Below, in pieces: positions 40,401-53,316 of a stretch of 64,000 nucleotides of DNA. Position 1 is the first letter of the stretch, and each line of letters opens with the position of its first letter. This DNA is from Pipra filicauda. Its lineage: Eukaryota > Chordata > Aves > Passeriformes > Pipridae. The stretch is taken from assembly GCF_003945595.2 (NCBI RefSeq), contig NW_024104312.1:1178001-1242000 (forward strand), written 5' to 3'. Under the pieces are notes generated by a model. It did not search any database. It was given only the letters and a program-made list of their open reading frames with translations, and was not told where the DNA came from. A program made the position numbers and the translations under genes.

Positions 40401-43400
40401 TGGGACTCCAGCCCTTGTTTTTGTAAATACTCAAGATAAAATAAGTGACCATCTGCAGGAACAGAGAATGAAAGCAACCCCACTCCTCTTTACCTTGGAT
40501 AGAAGATCTTAATCCTCACCCTAGGAACTTGCTTTTTGTTTTCTGTGGGCCACAGGGAACATGGCAGTATTTGTGTAAAGCAAGACAAGTTTGGCTGGGG
40601 GACTAGCCTTCAGCAGGGTAAGGAAGAGTTCCATCTTAGAACTGGGAGATGGGGATTCACCTGCTAAGAGGCAGAGGACAAAACAGAGCTCAAATCTTGC
40701 ACAGTCCAGGAATTCACTTTCAGGGATGGTCATCAAGAAAAGCCCAACACAATGCCGGCCACAAGCTACCAATCTGAAGCAGAAGTGCCTCTGCCAGCCT
40801 GGTTGGGTACCCAACCACCTATCCATGGCCCTGTCTGTGCATGATATGACAGCTGCCTTGCAAACTCTCCGTTCAGGGCTTTGGGGAACCCTTTGCTCAG
40901 CCCCTGCTCTGGCATCTCTGACCATGGGGTACCAGTACAGGGCAAGCCTGTGTGCCAGCACGCTGCCACAAAGCTTCTCAGATCAACAGAGCTGCTTCAT
41001 GTAAGTCCTGGGTCCATGGGTCTGCTCACCCAAATATTTCCCTCATTACAGATGTTTGAGTCAGGTCACACCAATCAGCTGTACGCACGGGACGGTGGAA
41101 GGTGACTTTAATATTGATGTCTCAAATGGCCTCACCTAAGACTTATCTAAGCTGCTGACTTGACCATTTTTAACCTGCTATAATTATAGTGATTACATGC
41201 AATTTTTAATAATTAGGATATTTACAACCTAATATTTTTCAGTGTTACCTGGGTCCAAGATTTCATTTTTTTATATGGAGAGTGTGAGTTATCTGTGCTA
41301 CTCGGACATCAGGAGTACTCATAGTAAAAGATCTGGCACAAGTACTAACTTTCTTAAAGGGCAAAACCTATAACTAATTTTAACTCCAAACTAATTAAAA
41401 GATATATTTGAAAATTCTCAAAAAGAAAAAGTGCTGTTTCTATTCAGTGAGTAAATGTTGCAAAGTTCGTAGAAGACAAATTGTATTTTTCATAAAAGAA
41501 CATTATATGTAAACTAAACCTTGATTATAACTATAGTATCATGACTATTAGCTCAAAAATTACAGGAGTGGGAAAAATAAATAATAATGACTTACACTAG
41601 TTTGGATAAAAATCATAGTGCTCATTAGCTGTATTCCAGCGTTACAAAGCAAATGAGTCTGAGTGTGAGACAGCTAAGAAAAGCCTTCAGAGCAAGGAAA
41701 AGATGAGAAGGAGCAATGCACAAGTACTTACAAATATCTAACATTCCAATTTTAAGAAAAAGAACTAAAGGTTACAATGAATAGCTAATTGACCAAACAA
41801 TTTCAGAGATAAGAGCATGAAGGAAAGAAGAGACCAATCGGTAAGGAGGTTGAGATGGCATGACAATGAGCAGCAGCTTGAAACTGAAAGTGCAAATGAA
41901 ACATTTTTACGAGTGCCATTTAAATTCCCCTTCCTAGAAGCAGTGGTTGGCTCAGGGGGATTTCTCTAGCACACCACTTGCCAAGTAGGCCCCAAGGGAC
42001 TCTGACTGAATTCTGTCTTACAGCACTTTTACTATGGGAATTTTCTACACTTTGTACAGAAGGAAGACTCCTGATTTGTTTCAGGATTTGTGGAAAATCA
42101 GCTGATTTTTTTCTTCCTGTAGGGATACAGAAAGTTGCCCAAGAATTGAAAATCACACCTTTTTACTATGAAAGTGCATGGAACAACGGAGTCGTATTTC
42201 AGTGTGTCATTTCTCAAACACAAGAAGAGCTCCTCCAGCAGTCACAATGGTGCCAGGTAATGAGGCCAGCACGTGCTCATCCAACAAACAAGAGACCAAA
42301 GGAGCTGTAGGCTTGCTGCATACAGAACCAGAAGCACCAAGGACTCATATCAAAACAGCCTTTGGCAACATGACATGTTTGCTCTGGCTTGCACGGGCTT
42401 TTGCTTTCAATCCTTTGGGATTGACTGCGATGTTCTCTATACCCATTAATTTCACCTCACCAAAATGCACCAAAAAGACCTTATGGCAAGATATTAAATC
42501 CAGTGCATCATGGGCAACACCCGTGCAACTGATTGGATTCACTGCCTGATTGCCCAGTCTGTGCAGTATTGCTGCCTGGACAACATTACACTCAGGGGTT
42601 AACTTCAGCTGTACTGGCAGCAAAGCAGTGCCCCAAATGGGCAGCTGGTGTGGATGGATACCAGTGCCTTCTGCAGCATGCTGTGCTGCAGGCAGCAGAA
42701 CCTCTCCAGTGCCTGATTACTTCTAATTATAATACCTGGCAGATGTGCAGTGTTTTGGCAGCTTGGCACAGTGTTTTATGTTGCTTTAGATTGACTGAGG
42801 GAAGCAAGCACCATCAGCTGAGCTGCTCCTGGGGCGTGTCCATCAGCAAAAGCAATGCTCTCCAAATCAGCAAGTCAGCCCCTTCTGCCTGAGCACCAAA
42901 GTTCTGCAGAAAGAGCAACTTTCTACCAGCAAGCAACTGAGCAAGAGCTCCTGTGTCTGCCACCACCAGTTCAACCACAGTGAGATGGGGGCTCTGCTAA
43001 AGGGCAGCGCTGGCAGAGATGTCAGGCTGGTACTCAGGAAATTCCTGATGTTATCCCTGTCTCAGCTACCCAGGCCTCACCAGCTACATGGTGGGCCCTT
43101 CCTTACCCCCACCATCCTTTGCCTTATACATCTATGGGAGAAGATCCTCAAGGCAGAGAGTGCCTTTAATACAAGGCTGTGCAACAGTGCTTCCAAGGAA
43201 GCCCAATTTCAAATGGAGCCCCGATGTGCTGTTACACAAAAGATTATGAGTGATCCCAGCTTAAAGTGATCTGGAAAAAGACCCTAATACTTGTCTCAAA
43301 GAGACAAATGGGTTCTATGCCCTGTCCTGCAACCTACAGTCTAGGCAGAGCTGAATGGCCTGCATTAGCAGAGCACATTTACTTTTTTTAAAAAATAAAA

Positions 43401-46400
43401 ACCAAACATTTTATTGACTTCTTCAATGTCATCTCTCAATCTCTGATTTGGGAAGTGCGTTTGTGCCATTTTTAAATTGAAAATACTTGAGTAGTTCATG
43501 AGACGCTGAGAGTTGTATAACATGCAGAAAATCTATCAAGTCCCCATAGAAATTGGGATAAGTGTGGCTCTATGGCTTTCTTTAAAAGACACTTGAGAAC
43601 AAGACTTCATAACAAGCAATGCTGAGAATCTGCAACTGTCACAAAAGGGAATGGAAACACAAGTACTATCTTAGAAGAGTCTCTCTGACACACTTAAGAA
43701 ATAAAGTTACAACAGCCCCTTCAGGGTAATCTGTGTGAAAGATCAAGCTGGAGAGATGTATTTCATATACAGGCAGAAAATTCAGCTTGTCTTCCATTCC
43801 TGGGCTCTGGAAACACTTTCTTTAGACCTGTCTGAGATTTTTCTCCTAGTTTTTCAGCTTTTACCTGATGAGCTCCTGCTCACATACAGTCCTATTCACA
43901 TGGTTGACCACCCTGAGCTCTAGCTGGGCCCCTCTAATTATTTTTCAACAATCTAGCGAAAGATCTGAGAGTAAAAAAAAGTGACTTCTGAATAGGAACA
44001 TCCAGAGACTTAACACAATTAAGAATATTAATTTCATGGCTCTAGTGTATTTGTCCTAATAATCACAGGCATCCCACTAATGATTGCTCTTCCCCCTTCT
44101 CTCCTACCCTCATTTAAAAAGCAGTAAAATTAATGGAGCCTGTGTTTCTTTAGACTTGCATTTTCTGTTTCCCAACAATCCTCATCATCCCAGCAATAAT
44201 CAGCTCCTACCCTCTGCTTCCACTGCCATATGGATGGGCAAGATGCTGGATCAGCATCAGGTGGACTTGAGCTATGAGCATGGAGCCCTTAGTGGACCCC
44301 TGGCTGGGCCCAATTCCTTGATTTAATGAGACTCTTCATAAATCTGCTGAGAATATATAATTAACTTTGAGACTCCTGAATTTATCTCAAACTCTGATAG
44401 ATTTGGCCAGTGGGATCAAAATTTAACAGTAGTGAAAAACAGCTGAGGGTCACTGCCCTGACACCGGGGACCGGAAAAGGTGTCCATTCCATGAGTGAGG
44501 AGCAAACTCCTCCATGGTGCCCACTACCCTTTATCTCGTACTGCCTCCCCTCATACAGTGGGTTACACTGCTACTGCAATAGAGTGTTCCTGGGAGGCAA
44601 GGAAGCCTTGGCAATCTGTGAGCAGTGGATGTCAGTGGGGATCTTTTTTGGGGTGCTATTCCCAGTCATTTCGCTCTTCCCTTACCTGCTTTCTGTGAGT
44701 CTCACAGCCCGTTTTTGAGTCTCTTGACTTAATTGGGTGTGCTCCAGATTGTAGACATCTGCATGCACCCCCACTAATTATACTGCACAAATAAATGCTT
44801 CATACAGAGAAAATAAAGGAGGAAGACATGAACTCATCACCCTCCCCACCTGTATTATCAGGGTGTTTTACAAACACAGCATCCCTGGCTATGCCCCCAA
44901 GCTTCAGGAAAGACACCCAACAAAGTCACCTGTGTCTGACCTGGAGGCTACACAGCTGCTGGCAGGAGGTCCCAAGTAGCCTTTCGTGATGCTCCAAGCT
45001 TTCTCAGTGGAAAGCTGTTCTTCTCAGCTTCAGCTAAAGGAGCTTCCTCCAAGGGAATAAAATCTCCCTGTTATGCAGGCTGAGAAGGGTCTGTGAACAA
45101 CTGGCCTTGGAAGTGACCATCCAGGATGACCTCCACACTCCCTAGGTTGTCTGATCGATACACCTGCACCTCAATATTTAAGAGACACTCCCCAGGGTTG
45201 TTAATAGCTTCTTTCTTTACTCTTGAAAAAGCAAACCAAACTGCTGCTGCTAGAGCACAAAGCTTCCAGCATTTTAAAAGCATTTCAGGAGAGAGTCCAC
45301 CCTGTAAGGATGAGTGGCCCCAGCACCAGCCTGCTTTGTGTCCATTCTGGAGGAATGTGGCCTCTTTCCCTGCCTTTTTCTCTGGCCACTGAGCTTACAA
45401 ATCTAGCACAGACAGTGACATTAATATAGTGAGTCCTCCGAAAAGCTACACAGAAAGAGGCTTTTGGAGGAGGAAGAACAGTACAGGAGAAATGTGATAC
45501 AATGAATTAAGTTTTGCAATACAAAAAATCCCTATTTCTTTGGCAAATAAAGAAATGAAACTTTGCTTTCTGAGAGGGAAAAGAAATGTGTAATTTCAGA
45601 CATTGCCAATCCCCACCCAGGATAATGTCTGGCACATCCAAAATTCTTGAGGCATTCAGGAGAGCAAGTAAAACCTTACCTGGGCGTGCGGTTTGGAGGG
45701 TGAAATCATGGTCTGCACAATACAGGTCAGGGCTGAGTCCTCTCACGACTGGTCACTCAAGTGAACAGTTACTGAAACAGGCAAATGTCTGCAAAGAGTT
45801 TCAGTGAATCAGCATCTTACAGCAATATAGATTACAGAGGAGAGATGAACTCCAGGCTGCCAGAGCTCGCTAGTTGTCATGACCCCCTCACCTCACAGTA
45901 CTCAAAGAGCTCTCAGGAGCTTCCCCCCACCCAGTCTCAGATTTAAAGCCCAAAAACTGCTGCACAAGCTGCTGCATCTGCAAGCTGCCTCTGCCAGCTG
46001 TGCTCGAGAAGCTGGTCCAGGCTCTTTGGGCTCCCCAGACCTGCAAAGGGGTGAGAGCAGCACTGCAGCCCCATTAGTGAGAGCTTCAGTCACCCAGGGA
46101 TGCTCGGATGTCCGAGAGGCACCTGAATGCACACTGCTTGTTTCTGCACAAATTTGCTTGAATGCACAAACCTGGCTATTTTCTCCCATCAAGAAAACGC
46201 GAAGCAGTCACATGAGCTACAGGGAAGGGAGGAAATAAAACCCCAGAGAGCAACACCCACCCTTGCTGGACGAAGTCCCCAAGATAGTCAACTGCCTAGG
46301 CAGGCCATGTGCTGCCTGGGGCACATGTCAGAAACCTGGTTTTGCCAAAGAACAAGGACAGTGATTCTGGCATAAGATCAGGCATTTCTCCTTTCCAAGG

Positions 46401-49400
46401 GTACCTGCTTGAGAAGCAGGGCCTGATTGGTAATTTAAGAGAGAAAATAGGAGCAAAAGTGAGAAAAAAATCCCCATAAGACTTGCAGGTGTAGAGACAA
46501 AGCATAATTATGCATGCACACACCTTGATTATTTCATACTCTTAAAATGGGAAACAGCTTCACTCAAAAAGATAACTTCTTTTTTAAAAAATGAAGCATT
46601 ATTTATTGTGGTTTTCTTCTGTATTTCAAGGATGCTCTTTAAAGGTTTCAGTTTTGTAAAAGAGTCTTTGACTTTTCTATATCTCTCTGTCTCTCCCTGT
46701 CATTGCCTTCCACAGCTGGGAGAAAAATCTAAGGGCCTTAAATAAGTTTAAATATGAAAGTCAAAAAAAGGCTTCGAAAATAAGCTGTGAAGGAGCACTC
46801 TGTATTTGAACTCCACACAGAAAATTAAAATCAAGGAAAAACGTAGAGCTGAAACAGTAATACATCAAATTTTTACATGTATTTATATATATATATTTTA
46901 ATCAGAGGACTCAATGTCTTACTGCTTTCAATGGGACTTTTGTTTGTCTAAAGATGGAAGAACAGAGCTCTGTTTCACCATGGCTCTGTGCTTTGTCTGC
47001 TGTCTCCAGTCCCCAAATTTTTACTCCAAACCAGGGTAGGACACCCGTCTCTCAGAGCAGCTGAGCTTGTGTAGATCAGGAGTGTGCTCCTTTGTGCAGC
47101 ACTGCCAGCACCAAAATCCCAGCTCTGCTGAAATCAGCGGCAAAACTGCCCAGCTCCAATAGAGCTGGCTTCCCACTGCCAGGCACACACGGCCACCTTG
47201 CTGACTTCCCCAGCACCCTGCCACCCCACGGGGCGCCCCTCACGTAAAACCACTTACGCTTGTGCCCACAGGGACTTTGCCTTGGTGGGTTTCCTTACCT
47301 AGGGATGAGATGGCCCTTGCCACAGCCTGAGCTGCCACTGGGCTGGTTTCCATCATATGCTTCAACCCCCAAAACCAGACTGGAGCAAGGCAGGGCCAAA
47401 GGCTGCGTGGACACCTATTTGTGTTAGGTGCCACCCTCAAATGACTGCTTTTTCCTCTTCACAGCTTGCCTGCTGATGGTTGCATGAAGGTCTCTGTGGA
47501 AAGTTCATCATCCATTCATTGCCAACCACACCAAGGTGAGCCTTTCCTAGCAAAATCTGATGGACACCACCCCCCACCCTCCATGCCCTCCATGCTGCAT
47601 GTCCTTCTGCACAAAGTACAACATCCCACAGTAAGGAAGCACTGCCCTGCAAACAGCCCTAACTCAGTGAAGAACAACAGACATACTCTGCAGGTTTTCT
47701 TACATATTTATATGGCCTGCTCCTTCTATCCATTGAGTCATAAAATATGGCCCATCAGCATAACATCTGAGCCCAAGACTATACGTGGTGCACACTGCAG
47801 CCCCAATAAACTGTTCCCCTTTGGTGTCAAGGAACATGATTTATAAGCAACAAAAGATTGGACAGTAATTCAAGGGAACAAATAAAGTTTCCTAGTAACT
47901 CCAAGGCAGAGGAAGGCAAATCCTGCTACTTTTACTGTTGTGTTTGTAGAAGCAATGAGTAAGATGGCTGGAAAGAGTCTATTTTAACAACAGTACTCAC
48001 AAGCCAGAGAGGGGAGAAAATTGTTGAAGATTCCATCAGTGTCGCGCGGTTTCCTTGGTTCCATGTGCAGGGCTCCAGGGGACACAGCAACAAGCGCAGC
48101 ATCACAAAAACCTCCTTTTTCTCCCCTCTTCTACTCCAGAATCTCTCCAGCCTTGAAGAAACCTCTCACCTCAATGCCATGGCTCTGCCCCCAGGAACAA
48201 ACACAGTACCCACCTGCGTGAGCCACTGTGGATTTCTCTGCTCACCAGGACTGCACGGATGCCAGGTGCCTAATTGCAGTACGTTTTTCCTCTCTTGTAA
48301 AGGCAGTTCTAGTTCTACCTGGATTAACTTGCAGAGAGAGTGAGAGACCTGCTTTCTGTCCTTGTCCTTGTCTCTTTCAATCACAGAGAGACCACGGCAA
48401 TGCCTTTTGCTTTTGATTAAAAGAACTTTAGGTATCCGTTAAAGTGCACTGATCCAGCTTTTATTGACTAACCCCACTGGTACAGCTCTCTTTTGGGAGG
48501 CTGGATCCCTCGGCAGAGCTATTACAGCAGCCTCACATCCCTGAAAAGGGTAATTCTCCAGAATAAAAGCTAAATGATGGAGCGAGACAGAGTGGGTGCC
48601 TGTGTACATAAACATTAGACTTTGTTTGCTAATGCAAACAGCTCTTGGGGTGAGAGGGAAATAGCAGAAATATTCGGTTAAACGTTTATGCAGGATTTAC
48701 ATATGGTGACATACACAGAGGTGGTGTTTGAATGGCTGACACTATTGGCAGTGTTGGATTTTTTAGGGATGCTTTCCCGGAGCATTTTTCTTGCCAGGAG
48801 AATCTTTACTGAAATTGTGCAAGTGTAACAGATCCATCATTCACATACAGAACTCTGCAATTTTTCTTCCATCCAAAGAACAGCTTGTTCCCCTATTTAC
48901 AAGGTATTAATATAGGAGGACCTATTTCTGAGGCTTAGATACAGCTTCTCAGGTTTCCCACATGGGTTCAGATTTCAGCTGATGTAAGCCAGTGAGGACA
49001 GCACGTAAGATTGGAGGGAAGTTAGCAGGTTAAGATTCTTTTCTTTAAACAATAAAAATGTTTCTTCTATGTACATATTCCCCTAGGAAAGTAAACCCCT
49101 GGGCCAAGGACTCCCTTAGAGCACTTGCTGCTATTACAGCACTGTGCTAAGGGATGCAGATGAAAATTTAAAATTAACCAGAAACACTGAAAAAAAAAAA
49201 AAAGAAACTGAATTTTACTTTTCTCAACCCAACTAAGATGTAAATTAGATAAATGATGCAATTACAAAAAAGCAGAGCAGGATCCCAAAAATTGTGTCAA
49301 CTTTGCTAACTTAGGTTTTGCTTACATTAAGATGTTCTTTAAGACGCAATGTTTTGCCCAAACAGACCCTGGGATAGGATACTCCAAAGTAGTTAGGTCC

Positions 49401-50270
49401 TGTTTCAGTCACGTGCTTGAGGCGGATACATTTCAGGTGTGCATTTAACTTCTCATCAGCTGTGAAAGTCACCTGCATAACTGACCTTACAGCTCCAAAC
49501 AACAGGGCCTGATTCTGCTGCACTATAACCAACCTGTCTCTCAAATTTATGAGACAAGGACTCAAAAAAGCATTTATGAGATGAGTCTACTTACCTCTCT
49601 ACTTACGTCCTCATGCCTGAGTTCTAAGGGTTCCCTTTTCCAATCTCATCCACAATTAGAGGCAGAAACTTTTCCTCTCTTTTCTTTCTGAAAAGGACAA
49701 CTGAAATGCAGCAGGACTCTCACGACTCCAGGAGGAGCTGCAGCTGTAACAAGAAATGCACAAACACTTGAGTGCACACACTGAAACCATGAGGTTGTTG
49801 TGAGAAGTGCCATTTTTTCTGGTCCAACGGCAATTAATTGGAACATTGCTACTGTTTCCAAGACCAGCAGGACTGCCTTTTCCTGCCTGCTGAGCTCTGT
49901 GGCAGGTGAGTTTCAATGGGATGAATTCCAATTTAATTAAAAAAAAACCATTTTCTTAAAAAAAAAAAAAAAAAAAAGCCCAGACAACAAACTGTTCTTA
50001 CAGTTCTCTCAAAATGAATACATACATCATATAAAAACAAAAAAGGTAACACAAAGAAATTTGGATGCCTTCCACTTCTAGCAGATGCTGAAAACCCATT
50101 TGATACTATGTTTCAAATACCATTTTTACAAGCACTTGAATACCTTAGTTGGAAGACCCCATGATGGATGTTTTTTCCTCTGTGAAAAGCATCCATTTCC
50201 TCTCTTAGGCCACAAATGTAAATATAGAAATGGATCATTCTGAATTGGTCTGTTTACAATTATTTATTTA
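34480..50270. other. Upstream flank, unassigned
   Basis: Nearly 16 kb of AT-rich DNA with only short or overlapping open frames on both strands. The longest is 177 codons at 36940-37473 and shows no recognisable domain. I saw an A14 run at 49190-49203, an A20 run at 49958-49977, a TA run near 46885 and a 16-bp palindrome with a CAGCTG core at 42094-42109. A diverged stretch near 49490-49520 (ggcctgattctgctgcacta) resembles an old amniote repeat motif, but I could not assign it. Confidence 0.5.
49958..49977. repeat. A20 homopolymer
   Basis: Twenty consecutive A bases. It could be the tail of an inserted retrocopy, but no recognisable body precedes it and no target-site duplication was seen. 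Confidence 0.85.
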
Positions 50271-50275
50271 ATGGC

Positions 50276-50311
50276 TAACCACAGTGTCATAATTAACCAC
50301 AGTGACATAAT
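50276..50311. repeat. 18-bp tandem duplication carrying RUNX-type sites
   Basis: TAACCACAGTGTCATAAT (50276-50293) is followed directly by TAACCACAGTGACATAAT (50294-50311), differing at one base. Each copy contains AACCACA, the RUNX core, followed by a CATAAT stretch. Sequence on both sides is AT-rich with homeodomain-type cores. The site pair is 18 bp apart, less than two helical turns. Binding is inference. Confidence 0.75.
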
Positions 50312-51489
50312 TTAAATGTCTCACAAATACAGCACTTTGTTTCCAATTCATTCTTTGTACATATTCAATAAATTGAGCATGTGAAAATAATGAAGAAAGC
50401 AAGGCCTTAGTTATCGATTCTGACAGGGTTCATGGTCCTCCTAAATGTGTCTTTAAGTCATTTTAGCTTGCCTTTGAACATAATGATCATGACAGGCATG
50501 GCTTTAACTAAGCCAACAGAGCTTTAAAATAAATACTGGAAGCTGCTTGCTGAAAGTTGAGGCAAGGTCTGAGTCCCAGTCTGGCAAACATCCCCACTTC
50601 CCCCAGCAGCCCCAGTCCTGGCATAGCCCTGGTAGGCTGAGGATTCCCAGGACCTCTTTGCTAGCCAGGGTGAGGGGTATCAGAGATGTCTGCAGGAAAG
50701 AAATGCTCAGCCTTGAAATTCAGCTTTTGTCATCCCCCCACTTCTTCCAAAAATGATCTGGATTTGGGGTCTGTTTGCCCTTTGCACAGTGGTGAACGTC
50801 CCCGCTGTGCACCTCAGAGGAGCAGAGAAATCCTCCAGGCTTTCTGCTGAAGTCCAACAGGACATTTGTGTAGCCTGCTCTTCTGCACATTTTCGGTGCT
50901 TATGCTAAAGCTCTTTGCATGTCAAAGCATTGCAGCCCACTTTTCATGCCTACACTCATCTAGGCTTTACCAGCAGATCCATTTCATATTGCAATTAAAA
51001 GCTACTCTAGCATGCTATTTAACAAAAAGCGCACCTTTAACATTTAAGCACACTCTATCGTAATGCAGGAAGTCAGATATTCAATGAAATCTAGTCTGCT
51101 TTGATTAATAATTGATGACATTTTTGCATAGGAAAGTAAAAAAACAGGAGATCCTTTCTATTGATCTGAGAGACTCAAGTAAATGAAACAGATTAAAATT
51201 TTTGCCTATGTTAGTTAACTATTGATTAAATGGCAGTACAATGTAAGCACAAATGTAAGGATGGTAATAGAGAAAGCCTTAAATGCATCATGTCCAATTT
51301 CTTAAAAACTTAATTTGATGTTGAACAGCCAGAAAGCCTGTGTATACCGGCAGTTCAAGGTTATGCATATCTTCCATAAGTATTGCAATGTTGTTAACAT
51401 ACAAGAAGTAGTGGAAATTGTGCAGGCACTTAGATGACTGAAAGGGTTTGAAAGACTTTAAGGGTACATCTTGAGCTGGGGAAAGAAAT

Positions 51490-51760
51490 AGTTTTAAAAG
51501 TACAGTTCAATAGTCTGACCTCTATCATGTACAACTTTTTCAAACAGATACTGGAGGAAATAATAATCAAGATGCAGAAATGAAAGGAGGTAAAAATGCA
51601 ATGTGATTTTAGGAAAGACAGATCACATCAGACTAAGACTGTTTGGGTATCTGCTTGACTTGATCAGAGAAAAGTGACAGACGTAATCTATGTGGACTTT
51701 GCTTACATTTGACCTAGGCTCACATGGAAAGTTATAAGCAGAGCTGGAGAAGACGTGGAT
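51490..51760 (+). repeat. L3/CR1-type LINE relic, reverse transcriptase region
   Basis: The stretch matches the reverse transcriptase region of L3/CR1 elements block by block. It has a 'caaacagatactggaggaaa' and 'taataatcaagatg' segment, 'gattttaggaaagacagatc' with 'acatcagactaagact', then 'gtgacagacgtaatctatgt' with 'ggactttgctt', then 'cacatggaaagttataa'. The conceptual reading includes DVIYVDFA, corresponding to the conserved palm motif of the polymerase, and contains stops. It is a dead, ancient fragment on the plus strand. Confidence 0.65.
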
Positions 51761-53292
51761 TGATTTTGTTTGTGGTTTGGATTTTTGTTTGTTTGGGTTT
51801 TAATTAAATGCCATTGCTCCAGTTCACACAAACAGAAGATTAATCCTCTTCCAATTACAACAGCTTTCACTGAGTTTGCAGGTTGAGAGTCTGAGCACTG
51901 ATGAAGACAGAGGGTCTCCTCCAAGCAGAGGCTGCTGTGGTTTCCCTGCAGCTGACAGCAAAACCAGCAGAGTCTGAGCAGGACCCAGTGGGCAGAACCT
52001 CAGGGGCACAATGTCACCCTCCACGAGCCCAGGGAGCTGGTGGAAGATTTTCCTGGGTAAGGTGCAGCAGTCCACTGCATTTGATCTGTGGGAAACATTT
52101 CAGAGTCAAGGTGAAGGGATTATAATTAACCAGCAAGGATGCACTGGGAGGGCATTTCCAAGAAATGAATATTTAATTAGAAGAGCTAAGAGGAGAGGCA
52201 ATCTATAAAATAACACTGATGAGTCACTGACTGTCAGTCTCTGCCTTCCTGGTGCATCAATATTTCTACTGGAAGTTCACAAATTTAAAAATATTAATGG
52301 GTCAGATTTGGCCCCAGGAGTTTTGAAAAAAGGGTAAAGTAGAGTGGAGTTACTTCCACAAACCATTTTATCTTTCCAGCTACATTTAATTAGTGGCAAG
52401 TACTGCTGTTCTCCAATGTTTCTAGTCCCATTTCTTCTTTCCAAACCCAAACTCCCCTTCCAGACCAAATGGTCTGTGCTTGAGAAGAGCTCATTTAGTG
52501 TACATGAACATTTATTAAAGTGCCCTCCTAAAAAAATTGCCATTGCACACAATTCTCCCCAACAGGAATATAAAAAGGAACAAGTCTCATATGAGAGACA
52601 TTGGGTACTGTCAGGGGAGGGCAAGTCAAGATAAAGAATGATGTCAACAAATCAAACTATTCAGAAGGACCAGCCCCTTGAAGGCTTTTCCTTGTTGCAT
52701 TTCTATGTCAGGCTCATATCTGCTGCAATACATCAATGGTAGAAAGCAAAACAGAAAGCAGAGTTAAATATATAAAATGAATTTGGTATACGAAAAACAA
52801 TTAAAGTTGACACTGCTCAAATGAGAAGTGAATACATTCAGGTAACTTATCTTTACCTTTGACTACAGCACTGAATTGGACAAAGCTGGGAGAAAAAAAC
52901 CCAAGAGTTTCCATTCCCCTGAGAGATCAGTAGAAAGGGCAAGTATCCACCCCAAAAGCCGATAAGTTAAATGTCCAAAGATCATCATGTTTTGACACAC
53001 CATATTTTCTTTTATGTTGGATGGTTTCAGCCTGCAGTTTTACGCCTAAGAAATGATTCTGGGTGGAGATGCCTGGGTATTCACGGGTCACTCCTCGAAT
53101 TACTGATGTCAGGAGAACTGCCAGGCTGTGCTTTGGTTTCCTGGAGTTGGTAAGTCAGTGTCTAGTGATTTCCCACATGGTTATGGCTAAGGATTTCAGA
53201 TTAGAATCTGTGTCTATGCTTATGCCAGGGCAAGTATAACAGATGTGTTTCATGGTCTACACCACCCTGCAAATACAGGTACAATATAACTC

Positions 53293-53316
53293 ATGTAACT
53301 AATATATTAGTTACAT
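53293..53316. repeat. Perfect 24-bp palindrome
   Basis: The 12-base arm ATGTAACTAATA is followed immediately by its exact reverse complement TATTAGTTACAT, with no spacer. The bases just outside (C on both sides) do not extend it. It is AT-rich and could extrude as a cruciform or bind a dimeric factor. Each arm holds a GTAACTAAT core. No known element was recognised. Confidence 0.85.

Noticed and set aside
46900..47170. Stretches resembling an old amniote repeat motif with 'tcaatggga' and 'gaaatcagcggcaaaa'
   Set aside because: The motif is short and diverged and I could not place it in a named family.
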